Of a stretch of DNA of 64,000 nt, positions 49,886 to 62,507 are shown piece after piece. The notes below the pieces were generated by a model. It ran no database searches. It saw only the letters and a list, made by a program, of their open reading frames with translations, and had not been told where the DNA came from. Position numbers and translations under genes: made by a program. Every line of letters starts with the position of its first letter. Position 1 is the first letter of the stretch. This DNA is from Pseudoscleropodium purum (lineage: Eukaryota > Streptophyta > Bryopsida > Hypnales > Brachytheciaceae). Location of the stretch: assembly GCA_963969395.1 (NCBI GenBank), contig OZ017801.1, positions 932,501 through 996,500 of the forward strand. Reading direction: 5' to 3'.

Positions 49886-50480
49886 ATACTATGGATGGTG
49901 AACAAAAATTGTGGAAAGTATTGAAGGACACCTCTTTAGAAGATCATAAATGGGACTTGAAGTCCTATAATTGATATGGCAAAGCTGTCGTCATTCTACA
50001 TTGCATAGAATGCAAGAAGAATTTTGGAGGAATTAATAAGCAACATACTATGGACTGAGTTTCTAACTTGTTCTTTAACTTTTACAAGAGCCATATGATG
50101 AACAACTAGCACATTTGAAGTTGGTGTTTGAAGAAAGGTATAGATTGGTGCAACCACCTTCAATCCATTGCAAAAGGAAAGAAAATTGTCATCTTGACTA
50201 CAAAAGATCACCAATGGCTCATTTTGGAGGGTGTTGAAATCTTGCAGTTTGTAAATGATAGCCTTGCCCCTCCTTAGAAGACTTTTGAACCACTTTGAGG
50301 AGACGCCCATAGTACCCACTTGAAGAGCTTTTGGTAGACAACCTAGTGTGTAATTTGCAACAACAAATATAGTTTATACCTTTTGAAGAAGAATTTAGAA
50401 GCAAACTTATTAAACCATGCAAAAAAGATTAACATGTTGAGAAAGCTTTAGAGGCTAGCAACTTGAGAAGTTCTTCATCA
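49886..50480 (+). pseudogene. Decayed Cys-motif protein, probably transposon-derived
   Basis: One plus-strand frame with scattered stops reads DGEQKLWKVLKDTSLEDHKW, then VVILHCIECKKNFGG, SNLFFNFYKSH, GKKIVILTTKDHQWL, GVEILQFVNDSLAPP and, after a short gap, CVICNNKYSLY followed by KKNLEANLLNHAKK. Two C-x-x-C pairs far apart suggest a zinc-binding fold, the second followed by NLLNHAKK as in BED-like fingers. I cannot name the family. The frame at 49459-49770 just upstream may belong to it. Confidence 0.4.
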
Positions 50481-51170
50481 ATTTCTCACAAATAAAGAAA
50501 GTCATCTAAATCAATAGGAGACAACTTCCACTCTAACTAGAAGCAAGTTCATATTTTTTAGGCTATGTTGTAAACAACTTAGGTATACCAATCACATGCC
50601 ATGAGCCACAAGTTTTGCAAAATGCTCATGTGTTGGAACTTTTGCAATCCATTTGCAATGTATGGTAGCAAGTCATTTAAAGTACACAGACAATTTGTTG
50701 TTTGATTTGAAGCCCAATCAAAGCTAATATGCCAAACTTTAGTTACAAGAAGTAGTTATGGTGGATGTTGAATGCATCCAAATTAATAGTTCATTTAGAC
50801 ATCATAGTTGCCTCCATATGTCAATGAATAGTGAACCTTGGGAAAATCTAACATGTAACATATACACCAACATATCTTTTGAGACATATTTTAGGTTAAG
50901 GGTTGTAAGGAAAGAAAAGTCTATTGAAAAATGAGGAATCAAAGTATTTAAGAACAAGGAATCAAAATACTCAAGAACAAGGAATTGAAGTACTGAAGGT
51001 GGATGACAACTTGGATATCTGTATGTGCTGGAACTTACAATGCATATATAGTAGGTCAATGTCAAAAAAATTAAAAGTGGAGTGTATGTACCACTAGTCA
51101 ACTAAGCTTCAGATTGCACAATTGAAAGTGAAGCGTCCAACTTTACAAAAACAAGCTTCTAATGAACACA

Positions 51171-51202
<32 letters not shown>

Positions 51203-52300
51203 GAAGAAGGGTTTTAGTTTCTCTAAGAATTCCAAAGGCCTTGTCCAAGTCGTGAAGGTATATGGAGGTTGGAAGATGTGTGATTTGTTTGCATTGAATT
51301 ATATTAGACCTCAGTAAGAGAAATAATAAGAATACTACTAGAAAATGATGTTCAAGTCAATAAAGAACTGGCAAATTTTAGTTAATTTGGATACCATATT
51401 GATAGTTTTAACAATTTTTTGTTGATTTGGTTTAAGTTAATAAAATGGTTATTGAATTTTTGTTAAATCAAATAGTACAACATCCAAATCAACAAAATAA
51501 AGCCAACACATTTTTTGTTCATTTTGAATTCTAAAAGTTTCAAATAAATTTTCATTATTTGGGCAATGTTTGAATGACCATGGATGGAATTCTATGTCAA
51601 AAAAAATTCAATTACAATTACAAGAAAATAGACCAACCTTTTATACTATATATTAGGGATAAGGTCGGTAGGAAATAATCATTAGATGAGATTTAATCCC
51701 CCAAGAGGGTTGTAAGTTCCCCTTACACTCAATTGAGTTTCCACTCCCCTGCAATACCTAAGTGATGTGGCATAGAGACTGCCATGTCAATTTTTTTTCT
51801 TTAATTTTTTTAAAAATTTCAACTTTTTGTTGCATTTTAAAATTAAAAAATAATAAAATAATAAAAATAAAAATAAAAATAAAAAATATATTCTGACAAC
51901 AGCTGTTCCCGGACTGCTTGGGGAACAACGTCGAGAAATGGCCCAGACAACCCTCCAGACCCCCCCAATAAACATCTAATGTATTTTCAAGAATGCTAGA
52001 AAACAGAATTGCTGAATTCAACAAGAATTAAATGACCATTGACCAAATTGTTGTTATAAAAGAAAATAACCAATTTTATTAAAAAAATCCAAAATAAAGT
52101 CCAAAGACTATCAATCATCGAGGAACCATTTGATGTGTTAGTGAAGGAATTTCTCCATTGAAATCTAATGAAATTGAAGGGTCAAAAGGTCCTTTTTATA
52201 ATAAAATTCATTGTTTGTCATCAACCTTGAAACAATGTGGGATAATTTGAAGATGAGAGCTTAACCACTCATTGTCAAAATGTAGAAATTGTGTTCAAAG
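50481..52300. other. Non-coding AT-rich stretch
   Basis: No gene recognised. Holds a (TA)n tract at 51177-51202 and poly-A/T simple sequence at 51790-51890. Confidence 0.4.
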
Positions 52301-52310
52301 TAGAATTTAA

Positions 52311-52632
52311 TACCTCGTTTAGACAGTTTAGAATAAATTTTTTCAAAAAATGTTGAACCAAATTAATGTAGAAAATAAAGCTAAATTTCATCTCCAAAAA
52401 TATTTTTAAGATTTTGAAACTCCAATCAAAAGTTATAGACAAATTTCAGAGGGATTGTTTGAAAATGTCCAAAAACATATCCCTTCCAAATCTTTTCTAA
52501 AATTTGTCTGTAACTTTTGATTAGAAACTTAAAATCTCAAATGGATTTTTGAAAATCAAACTTAGTTTAATTAAACAACTTTTTCTATTCAAAATTTTTT
52601 AGAAAAAAATTATTACATTATGCCTAAATAAG
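52311..52632. mobile_element. Foldback MITE
   Basis: Roughly 320-bp palindrome. Outer ends are TTTAGACAGTTTAG and the inverted-like CATTATGCCTAAA. Inner arms carry AAGATTTTGAAACTCCAATC and the inverted GATTAGAAACTTAAAATCT. Same layout as 8855-9043. Confidence 0.55.
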
Positions 52633-53800
52633 GTCTGAAATTCCACTATCAACACAATTCCTACTTTTGACTTAATTATGCTCCTACTAACCTAACCATT
52701 TACATATCCCATATGAGTTGTATTACCTTCTACCTCCTAGTTGTATAAAAATTTTGTCTTTCTTGACCATAATTATGTGATGTGAAGTGACTATTAAATT
52801 TAGGTGATGAATTTATTTGAATGTATATAATGTTGTATTTCTAAAAATTCAACTTAAAAATGCCAAGGCTACTTACGGAAATTTAATTATTTATTCAACA
52901 ACTATATGCCAACCTTTCCCCTAACATACAATACCTTGGTGAAAGAAGAGATGAGAAAACAAGATCTTTTCACAGACAAGGTGGTAGAAGGTAGAATAAT
53001 TAATATGAAATGTGTGAACCACTTATAGTCTTAATTCACATATCCCATATGGTTTATTTTACCTTCTACCACCCTATTTGTATAAAGAGTTTGTCTTCTC
53101 CTTTCTTAATCATTGATGTATCATGGTCTTATACTTTCTCTACCATTGATGTAACCTCTCTTCTATCACCAAAGTATATAAAAAAACTTGTCTTTTTTCT
53201 CTTAATTGAATTTGAATATCTAAATTTATGGTATCATCTATGTGTTGGTTTTTGTCCATGTGACAATGTCTACCAGGTTGGTTTTGGCCTCCCATGTGGC
53301 GGTCATTCATTGAGCAAGTTTATAATAGAACTATTATTAATATATTTTTGATTTGACTACTAAAAAAAACTGGACAACAAATTTTTTGTTAGGTACTCTT
53401 TAAGACAACGTGACCAAGGATTCAAACAACATTAATACTTTTTTGTTGATTTTTTGGTTATGGTGGTGACTGTTTTTCTACTAATGAACCTTCACCACTT
53501 GTATGAGCAATCTGAACAAGATGTATGAGGTTGAATCTACAACTTACACAACCTTAGAGTTTTGGTCATTGAACCAGGTTCTTCAATTCAAGCATGAATC
53601 CATTTACATCAAATGGTGCACGGATATAGAAAATCCAAACCTTATACTAATATTAGGGTTTGTGTGTGACAAATGTTTGATATTTGCCTATTAAAATTTA
53701 AAAAAAGTTTAATCATGCAACATGGAATAATGTGGTGGCAGAAGTAAAGGCTAATGTTTGCCATAAGTTTTGTCTTGTTTTTTATATTTGTCAATTTAGT
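52633..53800. other. Non-coding AT-rich stretch
   Basis: No recognisable gene. ACCTTCTACC and CATATCCCATATG motifs recur (about 52700 and 53040), suggesting a partial duplication. Confidence 0.35.
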
Positions 53801-53801
53801 C

Positions 53802-54140
53802 TTAACTCTTAAGGTCTCACTTGTTGTACTAATTTAGCCAACAAATTTATTTGGAAAGGATTGATGTGCATCTTCTTTGTATTTTTTTGGTGGTTTTGTG
53901 AATTTTTTTTGTATATGTGTTTGTTTTGTATGTTTTAAGTCTTAAGGTTTCACTTGCTATGCTAATTCAGCCAATGGATTTGTTTTGCAAGGGCCAATGT
54001 ACAACTTCTTTGTATTTTTTTGATGGTTTTGTGAGTTATTTTGGTATATGTATTTGTTTTGTGTATTTTAACTCTTAAATTTTCACTTGTTGTAGTAATT
54101 GAGCAAATGGATCTATTTTACAAGGGCTAATGTGCATCTA
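53802..54140. repeat. Tandem repeat, about 134-bp unit, 2.5 copies
   Basis: The unit beginning CTTAAGGTYTCACTTG and containing CTTTGTATTTTTTTGRTGG recurs at about 53808, 53942 and 54075, with about 80-85 percent identity by eye. Confidence 0.75.
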
Positions 54141-54164
54141 AAATTAGAACTAGTAAAGCATTTT

Positions 54165-54723
54165 CTTTCTCATGTGTTGATGAATGCCATGGAAATATTG
54201 TATCCATAGTATTGGATAACGGATGTAAAGTCAAAGGCTATTGAGATGAATTTTCCTAAGCACTTGTGCATGTTGGTTGATTTTTATAGGTATAGGTGGA
54301 TAGTTTAGGAAAAAGACCTCCAAGTCCTTGTTCCACCTATAATTGATCGAGACTCGATCATATGTCAACAACGTGTTTTCAAGACTACAATGCGGGCAAA
54401 TGCACTTGGAGTCATCCAACCACCATTTGTAGTGAATCCATTGACTGCTCTATATAGAAGCAACTTAATGCTGCGACTTGCTTAACTAGTGAATTTTCTA
54501 AATTTTTTAACTTGTAGAAATGGCACTTGTGTATGTCTTAGGTAATGTAGAGGATAAGTGCACCTTCTCAACTCTAAATTTTTTCAAATTCAAATTGAAG
54601 AACAATCTTGAAGATCACTTACAACTTGTGGTGGGAATGTTCTCGCAACACATAGTTACACTCAATAACTTTCCATATGACGCCACCTTTACAGATTGGT
54701 TGAATGGAAGAAAAAGATCGTGA
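54165..54723 (+). pseudogene. hAT-type transposase C-terminal relic
   Basis: Plus-strand frames with stops read NAMEILYP-YW, FPKHLCMLVDFYRY, LVPPIIDRDSIICQQRVFKT, MRANALGVIQPPFVVNPLTA and then LVEMALVYVLGNVEDKCTFS, LNFFKFKLKNNLEDHLQLVV, FPYDATFTDW. The last part resembles the hAT dimerisation domain (VEDERxFS...LKxKLRNRL). A frameshift and stops make it non-functional. The N-terminal DDE part is missing or replaced by the tandem repeat upstream. Confidence 0.65.
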
Positions 54724-55552
54724 TATAGCTTCAATTCTCAATATAGTATTCTATGTGCAATGAGCATGGTAGCTTTGCTTTGTGTAATTTTCTTGCTTGG
54801 CATTACTAGCTTCAATGGCTTTGTGGCTTCATTGGTAGGAGTAGCAATATATTTCCCTTTTGTTTATCTTATTTCTATTGGTTTTATGGATTTGGAAGAT
54901 GCCAAAATTGAAGTCACTTTCAATGAAGTAATTTATGAACTTGTAGGATGAAGTTTTAGAACATGGATTCTAGCTTTTCTTTGAAGCGGACATTCACACT
55001 TGTCTTGTCTAAAGTCATTGCTTTTCATTGTCTTCTCTATGTAAAAGAAATTCTAATCTTTGACATGTTGCAATTTTCTTTTTTTAGACATGAGTTATTC
55101 ACACTTTTGATTTGATCATCAAAATGTGTTTGTTTGTTTTGGAGGTGTAGGTTTTAGTATACACAACAGCTAATATATGAGACGTTAAGATGTAGGGCAC
55201 AAATATAGTTGAAAATTTGCATTTATATTGATGAACTTTTGCCAATTCATTTGTTAAAGCATGACCATGACTTGTTTTTGTTGCCAAAAGTTGTTTAGCA
55301 AAAGAGATCGTTTCGCCATTTAAGCACAAAAATTGATATTCAAAAGGCCACATTCACTTCCATCTTCTCCTTAACTATCATCATAATTACTATTAGATTT
55401 CCGTTAATCAATTAATTATTGATAGTTTTTCATAACTATTGCCACAACTTAGTCCTAACAAAAAAAATAAAAAGTCAAAGTAGCTCCTCCAAACTACTTA
55501 GGTTTCCATCTTTATCTTATTTAGAAAAATATTTTGTCGTCATTTTCTATTT
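54724..55552. other. Non-coding stretch after the hAT relic
   Basis: A small frame at 54760-54951 is hydrophobic but resembles nothing known. Otherwise AT-rich. Confidence 0.35.
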
Positions 55553-55554
55553 AA

Positions 55555-56790
55555 CCCCTAAATGATTTTAATTAAGTTTCACCAAAATTACTCCAAAATT
55601 GCCATTTCTAGTACGAGTACCAAATTTTAGGAAAAAAACATTCTAAGGACGTATGTAGTATGCTAGTTTAAAAAGATGTACAAAATATTTAAAAAATTTC
55701 CACAACATAGATTGCAAGATATCAATATTTGAAGTGACAAAAATTCTTTTGAGGGCCCTAAAAAAACGGGTGGTTGCACTTCATAAGGTCACATCTATAT
55801 GAAAAAATGTTCAAAATCATGGTTATTCTTTAAATTTATTCTTCACGTCAAATTGTCTAAATGCTTGAAATTTTTCAGATCATTTGACATTGTAGAATAT
55901 ATAGAAAAAAAATTGTAAGTAGGAAGAAGTAGAGAACGATTTAAAATACTTAATTGTTAATAACTTATTTATGGAATTGAAAAATGCCAATTTCAATAGT
56001 TGCAATGTAGTAATAAACAATGTTGTAATAAGCAATCTACACCTAATGTTTTTATTTTTTTCAAAAATATCAAAAATAGAGTTAAATAAATGACTTTGAA
56101 GTTTGTATTAGGGTAGAGATTAATAATAACCCACAAACTTCTGCAAATTAAAACTCCTCATAACTTTTGACTCATTGATCAAAATGGAATGATTCAAAGC
56201 TTTCAAAATACCAGGGTTGACAGGACGTCCGGGACGTCCGGATGCGGACGCTGTGTCCGCAGCGTCCGCTGACATTCGCAGACGCCATCCGCCCCGTCCG
56301 CCCCAATACCCGTCCGCCCTGGTACGTCCGTCTGCCCGGTTACAGCCGTCCGATCGACACGCGTACTGATCTGGTCCACATGATCTGGGCATCCGCCTTG
56401 GGCCGTCCGCCTCGCCCCGCCCGTCTGCCTTCCGACGGCGGGACGGACGCTGCGTCCGATGGTGTCCGGGTTACGGACACTATTTTGGGGCGGACGTAGA
56501 GATTTGTCAACCCTGCAAAATACATATAAATCTAGAGAAGAAATTTCAACTTTTAATTTCTTAAAAAAGCCATTTTTAAAGAATTCTTTTTGTTGCCCGG
56601 ATTGCTTGCTGATCAATGAAAAATGCATATTATCCATAACTTCTTAACCATTTAATTAAAAATTATGAAAGTTACTAGATCTTAAAGATACTCCTTGGAC
56701 ACATGTTGTATTAAAATTTCAAAACAAAAGAATGAAAACTCCATTCATAGTGAGCTATCCTAAATTCATCATTTTGCCCCCCAAAAAAAA
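55555..56790 (+). mobile_element. TTAA-type TIR element split by a hAT MITE
   Basis: Starts TTAACCCCTAAATG and ends near CTCCATTCATAGTGAGCTAT, then CATTTTGCC, in reverse orientation to the copy at 39490. The 304-bp insert at 56212-56515 divides it. Without the insert it is about 920 bp, the normal family size. Confidence 0.8.
56212..56515. mobile_element. GC-rich hAT-type MITE with perfect 8-bp target duplication
   Basis: Termini CAGGGTTGACA and TGTCAACCCTG are inverted. They are flanked on both sides by CAAAATAC (56204-56211 and 56516-56523), an exact 8-bp duplication as made by hAT transposases. The 304-bp body is strongly GC-rich and packed with GTCCG/CGGAC motifs in both orientations. 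Open frames through it are shadows of this repetition. Confidence 0.88.
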
Positions 56791-56799
56791 TTCACTAAA

Positions 56800-57565
56800 A
56801 AAAACCATGTTTGGCACAACCAACTACTATGCAACTAGTGTCCTATACAACTATCATGCAATTGTAATCCTCTTTGTTAGCACAAAATTTAATGTAATTT
56901 TTTGATTTCATTGTTTTACAACATTGATACATTGTTTTAGTTGCAAAGCATTCATTCTATAGTTGCAAAAAATAACTAGAAGACAACTAGAATAAGATTG
57001 CAACTCTAAAATGACCATAGTTGTTTCTTAGTTGCTTTCTAGTTGTACACTAGTTATTTTCTAGTTGTTTCCTAGTTCATTTCCATTCGTCTTATACCAA
57101 TTGTCCCATATCAATTGTAAAAAATATCATTAGATTGGACATAGAAGACTCATAAGTTGTTGTAGTTTTATACAATGAACTTTTTTGATAGAATTCTAAG
57201 ATTCTTACAATTTGTAGGAATAAAAAAATAATTAAAATACAAGAAATTTTAAAATCTAGAAAATTGAATTTTTAAAATCTAGGAAGAAGCCAAGGTACAT
57301 CCAAAATTTTGAAATCTAGAAAGAGGTAGATTTGAAATTCAAAATCTACAAATCATTGAGAGAAATATTTTAAAATCTACATTTCTACAAGTTGCAAATG
57401 TCAATGAAGTTCTTTGCATGCTGTTAGATGACCAAACAATCTTTGATTAGATTGCATCTAATACATCTTATTCATTGCAACTATGGTCTCTCAATTGTCA
57501 CCTAATTATAACGTCCCATGCAACTACAAAACAAGTTGCACATTGTAGTTGTAAAATCCCTCATT
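56800..57565. repeat. Clusters of CAACTA/TAGTTG motifs
   Basis: 56806-57120 and 57430-57560 hold many GCAACTA, CTAGTTGT and TTGCAAC motifs in both orientations, separated by AT-rich sequence. This is the pattern of subterminal repeats of a non-autonomous DNA transposon, but termini were not identified. Confidence 0.4.
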
Positions 57566-57972
57566 TTCTTTTTAGTATTTAGGCATTTTAGGAGTTAAAA
57601 AAGAAAATATAATCACCCGAATTGTACTTCTCTGAATGTAAAAAAAAAACACTACAAGCTAGGGAGTATTTAAAGGAGGCAAAAAATAACAATTTAAGAA
57701 ATATTGAAATACATGGCTCCACTAACATGTTTCTTGAAATGTTTCTTGAAATGTTTAAGAAAGTGAGATTGGAACCATCTAAATTCCGAAGGCATGGATA
57801 CAAAATTTTCTCCAAGGTAGTCAATAGTTGGAAATACAATATATGTGCCTAAAAATACAAACATTATAAAAAAACACTTGTGATTAGCATGTAGATAATG
57901 TTCTTCTTGAATTGAAAATAAGTTATATGTTGTTGTCAAGAAGGATCTACATTGATAAATGCACAAGAATAC

Positions 57973-58106
<134 letters not shown>

Positions 58107-58448
58107 ATCATAAAACATTTATTGTACTAAAGGTTGCAAAATATTAGAGAAGCCTACAAAGTATATCATTATGCATCCAAAACTATAGTCTATACATATA
58201 TAGAGAAACCATAATATTTCTTTGCTTCACTCTTCTTTTGAAAAAATAGTACTTATGCCACATTAGGTGGGCCTTAGTTCTTTATCTCCCTACAAATGTG
58301 CATTTATGTTTGAAGAGTATTCTATATTCTATATGGTATATGGTATATTTATTTCATTTTGCAATTGGATACAATCCTAATTCACAAATACTATGCCCTA
58401 ACTGACAGCATACTTGCTTAAATGTGCTTATTCCACCAAGAATAAACC

Positions 58449-59375
58449 TAACCCCTAAAGGACCAAGTAGCATTTTTTGGCAACATATCAATTTTGAGCA
58501 GCTCACTACAAATGGAGTTTTTATTTTATTTAAAAAAATTCAAACAACATTGATAGAGACTAGGTTTTTCTAAAGCCCAACAATTTTCATAACTTTGACT
58601 ATATGGTTTAAAATTAATTGTATAATATGTAGTTTTTTTCTTTGGCAAAGCAATATGGGTAGATAAAAAAAATTCCTTTTCAAAGGGAAAAAAAAATTTA
58701 ATTAGTTCTTTAGATATATATAAATGTGGAAAGCTTTTAATCATTCTATTTTGATTAATAAAATGAAAGTTATGAGGAGTTTTAGTTTGCAAATAGTTAT
58801 GGATTCTCTACTCTAAAATAAACTTTGAAATCCTTTGTTGAACTCAATTTCCAATATCTTTGGAAAAAAATAAAAAACATGAGATGTAGATTTTTTTTTA
58901 ATTATGACATTACAATCATTGGGATTGGCATTTTTTAATTCCATAATTAGATTCTTAACAATTTAGTATTTTGAATCATTTTCTTCTTCTTTCTACTTAC
59001 TATTTTTTCCTACATGTTGTATAATTCCAAATGATTTGAAATTTTTCAAGCATGCAGTCAACTTGCCTTGAAGAATGAATCTAAAGAACCACCTCCATTT
59101 TTGACATTTTTTCATACATATATAATCTTCTGAAATGTAGCTACCCATTTTTTGTAGGGCCGAAAAAAGGATTTTTGTGATTTCAAACCCTAATATTTTT
59201 CAATCCACATGATGAAAATTTCTGGAATTTTTTCCACATTTTTTCAAACCATCTTACTTCAAGATCTTCCAATTTAATGTTTCCATAAATGTTCTTTTTT
59301 TTCTAAAATTTGGTACTTGTACTAGTAAATGGCAGTTTGGTAGCGTTTGGGGGAAAACATAGTAACGGAACTTCT
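58449..59375 (-). mobile_element. TTAA-type TIR element, near full-length
   Basis: Begins CTAACCCCTAAAGGACCAAG, with a TTTGGCAACA block just inside. The far end, around ACTAGTAAATGGCAGTTTGG, lacks the final GGGGTTAA. About 925 bp. Confidence 0.78.
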
Positions 59376-60183
59376 GGGCTTCACTTAACTTAGACCCTTT
59401 CCAATTGGAGTCCAGTAAGCATAAGTGATCCCATTTGGGCAAGTGAGTGAAAACCCAGTCCGGCCTGTCTCGGTCAGTCAGTCCAGACTGAAGAAACCCA
59501 GTGAGTCCATCCAACTGAAGGAGTGAAGGCTCCCTCCCTATTAGTTTTTTCCTCATTTCTCCTCTACCCAGTGTCTTTTTCCCAGCGATTTGTCCTCAAA
59601 TTGCACCAAATTTTTTTGCCTGGCATCAAGCCTATAGAAAAAAAATGGTAGTAAAAGAGCCAAAAATTGTCAAAAAAACTTTAAACAAACAAACAAAATT
59701 GGATGAAATCTCCTAATCATAGATGAAAATGGAATTATGGACATATAATATGCACAAATGTCATGTTTTCTATCCAATATGTGGATGAATGTTGAAATTT
59801 AGAGCACCACTATAACATTTAATGTTGCTACTTTGCCACTTTGTAAAAAAAGAAAAAAAGAAACCTTGCTTCTGCGTAATCTCATTTGTGGGTGGCAGGG
59901 TTGCACCAATAAGATACTCAATGCTTCTTAATTCATTAGGGGAGGAATGAGACCGGAAGAAGGCCGCTTCCCCTTCAGAACCTCAAAACTGCCAAAATTA
60001 GCAGTCAACAAAATTGAAAAATTTATTATGTTCAAATCATCGTGGCCAAGGCTCCCCTCCCCACTCAATGGCGTTCACAAGCAGTCCAAATCAGCGTGGC
60101 CGATCAGCAGTCCGATGTGGCCGATCATCGGCCACCTTGGATTTAATTTTAATTTTAAATTTTTTTGAAAACATATTATTTGT
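59376..60183. other. Non-coding stretch with GC-richer patches
   Basis: 59440-59540 and 60040-60140 are GC-richer; the second repeats GTGGCCGATCA. No gene recognised. Confidence 0.35.
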
Positions 60184-61117
60184 GCTTAATCCCTAAATTC
60201 CCAAGGCCATTTTTCTGCCAAAAACCACTCAAAACTGCCATTTTTGCTGGGTTCATCCAAGAATACAAAAAGAAATCATTTTTTTTAGAATTTAACCATA
60301 GGATCTTGTACTTATTTGTCTTAGCTCACATGGTAAAAATTTCATGAAGTTTGACCGTATAGATTGGAAGATATTAGCATTCAAAGTTGAAAAAGAAAGT
60401 TTTTTTGAACATTGGCCTGCAATTTTAGATGACTTTGACCGCCAATTGTGAAATTTTTTTGGACTACAGACTTTGAATTTAAAAAATTTTATATTGAAGA
60501 ATTGAGTTGAAATTCTAGGGGAAAAAAATTCAAATAAAAAACACTTGATTTTCAGTCTTTAAGAAAGTGCTAAGTAGAAATATGTCTGAGATTGGAAAAA
60601 AAACTAAATCGCTAATGAATCCAAGATGGGATTGAAAGACAATAATTCCAATGGTGAGATTGTTTTAGCAATTGAACACAACATTCTAAAAAATTAATTG
60701 TGAAAAATTGTGAATATTGCATTTAGAAATGAGCACTACAAGTTATTTTTTCAAGAAGATGCTGAAATTGCCTGAAAAACAAAATTGTTTTTAACTTTCT
60801 CATAATTAGTCCAAATAGAATGAATCAAATCTTTACATGTAGACGAAAAAAAAATATTTCAGGGGAAAAAAAATTAATTTTTTTTTTAATTTTTTTAATT
60901 TTTTTTTGGGCTACCCGTCGAATTCAATTTCAGGCTTTTTGTGGTATAAATTTTGTTGTTGGGCACCAATTGAAATAAAAATTATATTTTCATGTAGATT
61001 ATCAGATTTTCTATCTTGCGGAAAAGTTTGAAAAACAATTCACCAAAAATTGAGATCATAGGAACGTGCCTGAAATTTAATTTGTTCCCCGAAGGAACAA
61101 TGGGAATCTAGGGGTTA
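60184..61117 (+). mobile_element. TTAA-type TIR element, both ends retained
   Basis: Starts TTAATCCCTAAATTCCCAAG and ends GAATCTAGGGGTTAA, with TTAA at each edge. 934 bp. Interior collinear with 62508-63405 (GATTGGAAGATATTAGCATT, AAGTTATTTTTTCAAGAAG blocks). Confidence 0.82.
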
Positions 61118-61977
61118 ATCTTCTCGGCATGAGCTATTTAAAACCAAATCCACATTTGGATTTAGTTTTTCAAGGATTTTTTTTTAATTTTTAAAAAAAA
61201 AAGTCAACAGGGACACTAGCTCAGAAGTTGCTGCTCTTTGTTGGCCTCATTCTTCTCACATTAGGAAAAATATGAGCCCTGTGGAGGGCCGTTAAGAAAT
61301 CTGTTTTCGGCGGCCCGCAGTACAATTACAGGAAAATATTTTTTTTTTAATATTAAAAATATAAATAAATAAATAAAAATGAAAACTTGACATGGCGCTA
61401 ACGTGGCAAAAGTAGTGCCACATCAGCAGGTTTCATTAAAAAATAAAAAACTGAGGAATTTCCTCTCTAATTGCACTAGAGTAGTTGTGGGCAATTTCAA
61501 ATTGGTAGACCTTCTGAGGCCTCAAATTTTTTGTAATGTAATGTCCATATGAAATCATTTCCCACAAACTGAACTGAACTGGAACTCAGTACAAAACTGT
61601 TCATTATAATGAACTGTGTCCACTGACTTCAGCTTCGTCCCCCAAATGTTGAGGTGCCCGCCCCTCCTGGAAGCCCAGCGGCATGGCATGGCATGGCCTA
61701 GCCAAGCCCACTCACCAGCTGGCTTATTCAAATTCAGCTGCAGTGATTACCTTCTTCATACCGAGTGAGCGAGTGAGATGAAGTGAACTTATTGCCACAA
61801 CTTATTGTTAGTCACGGAGGCAGACTGCCTGCCTGCCTGAGTTCCCCTTCCATTGATGGACGGACGGATGGGTTGACCTCTTCCCTGCCCCTTCACTTCA
61901 CTTGTACTAGTGTGTCCCGTGTTGTTGCCACGGTCAAAACAAAACAAAAAATAATTTTCTCATTTTTTTAATTCATT
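61118..61977. other. Non-coding stretch with a GC-richer patch
   Basis: 61640-61920 is GC-richer with (GGCAT)n and (GCCT)n. No gene recognised. Confidence 0.4.
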
Positions 61978-62352
61978 GAAACTTCAAAATTCAATAACTT
62001 TCACGCTTCAGGTTGGATTGCCACAAAACGAAGCCCATGCACCCTTCCTCGCCAAGGGCTTTTTGACAATATCAAACATGTGGACGGGGATGTAGAGGCT
62101 GGGAGATTTCAACGTGACAAACAAACAAACAAACATCCTAATTTTATAGAATTTTTTAATTTGTAGAAATTTCAAAATTCAATAATTTTCACGTCCTACG
62201 TCGAAATGCCACAAAACAAAGCCCGTGCACCCCTCCTCGCTAAGGGCTTTATAATTATACCAAACACGTGAATAGGGGATGTGCAGTTCAGGAGATTTCA
62301 ATGGGACAAACAAACAAACAAACAAACATCCTAATTTAATAGAATGATAAAA
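61978..62352. repeat. Tandem duplication, about 187-bp unit, two copies
   Basis: Both copies run from TTCAAAATTCAATAA, through GCCACAAAACRAAGCCC and AAGGGCTTT, to (ACAA)n and CATCCTAATTT. Copies differ by scattered substitutions. The unit could be the tail of a retroelement or a satellite monomer. Confidence 0.8.
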
Positions 62353-62507
62353 ATTTATACTGTATTTGTTTTTCCTAAGTTTAGTTAAGATAACTTACTC
62401 CCAAGGAGAACTGAAAATGGGATAATCACCCACTCACTCCCTAGTTCTCTTCTCTAACATATTGAATATACAACAGTAACTTAAGTAAGTATAGGGTTTT
62501 TTTAGCT

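Noticed and set aside
56203..56637. 144-codon minus-strand frame rich in Arg and Asp
   Set aside because: It covers the CGGAC-dense hAT MITE and spills into flanking transposon; the composition comes from the motif repeats.
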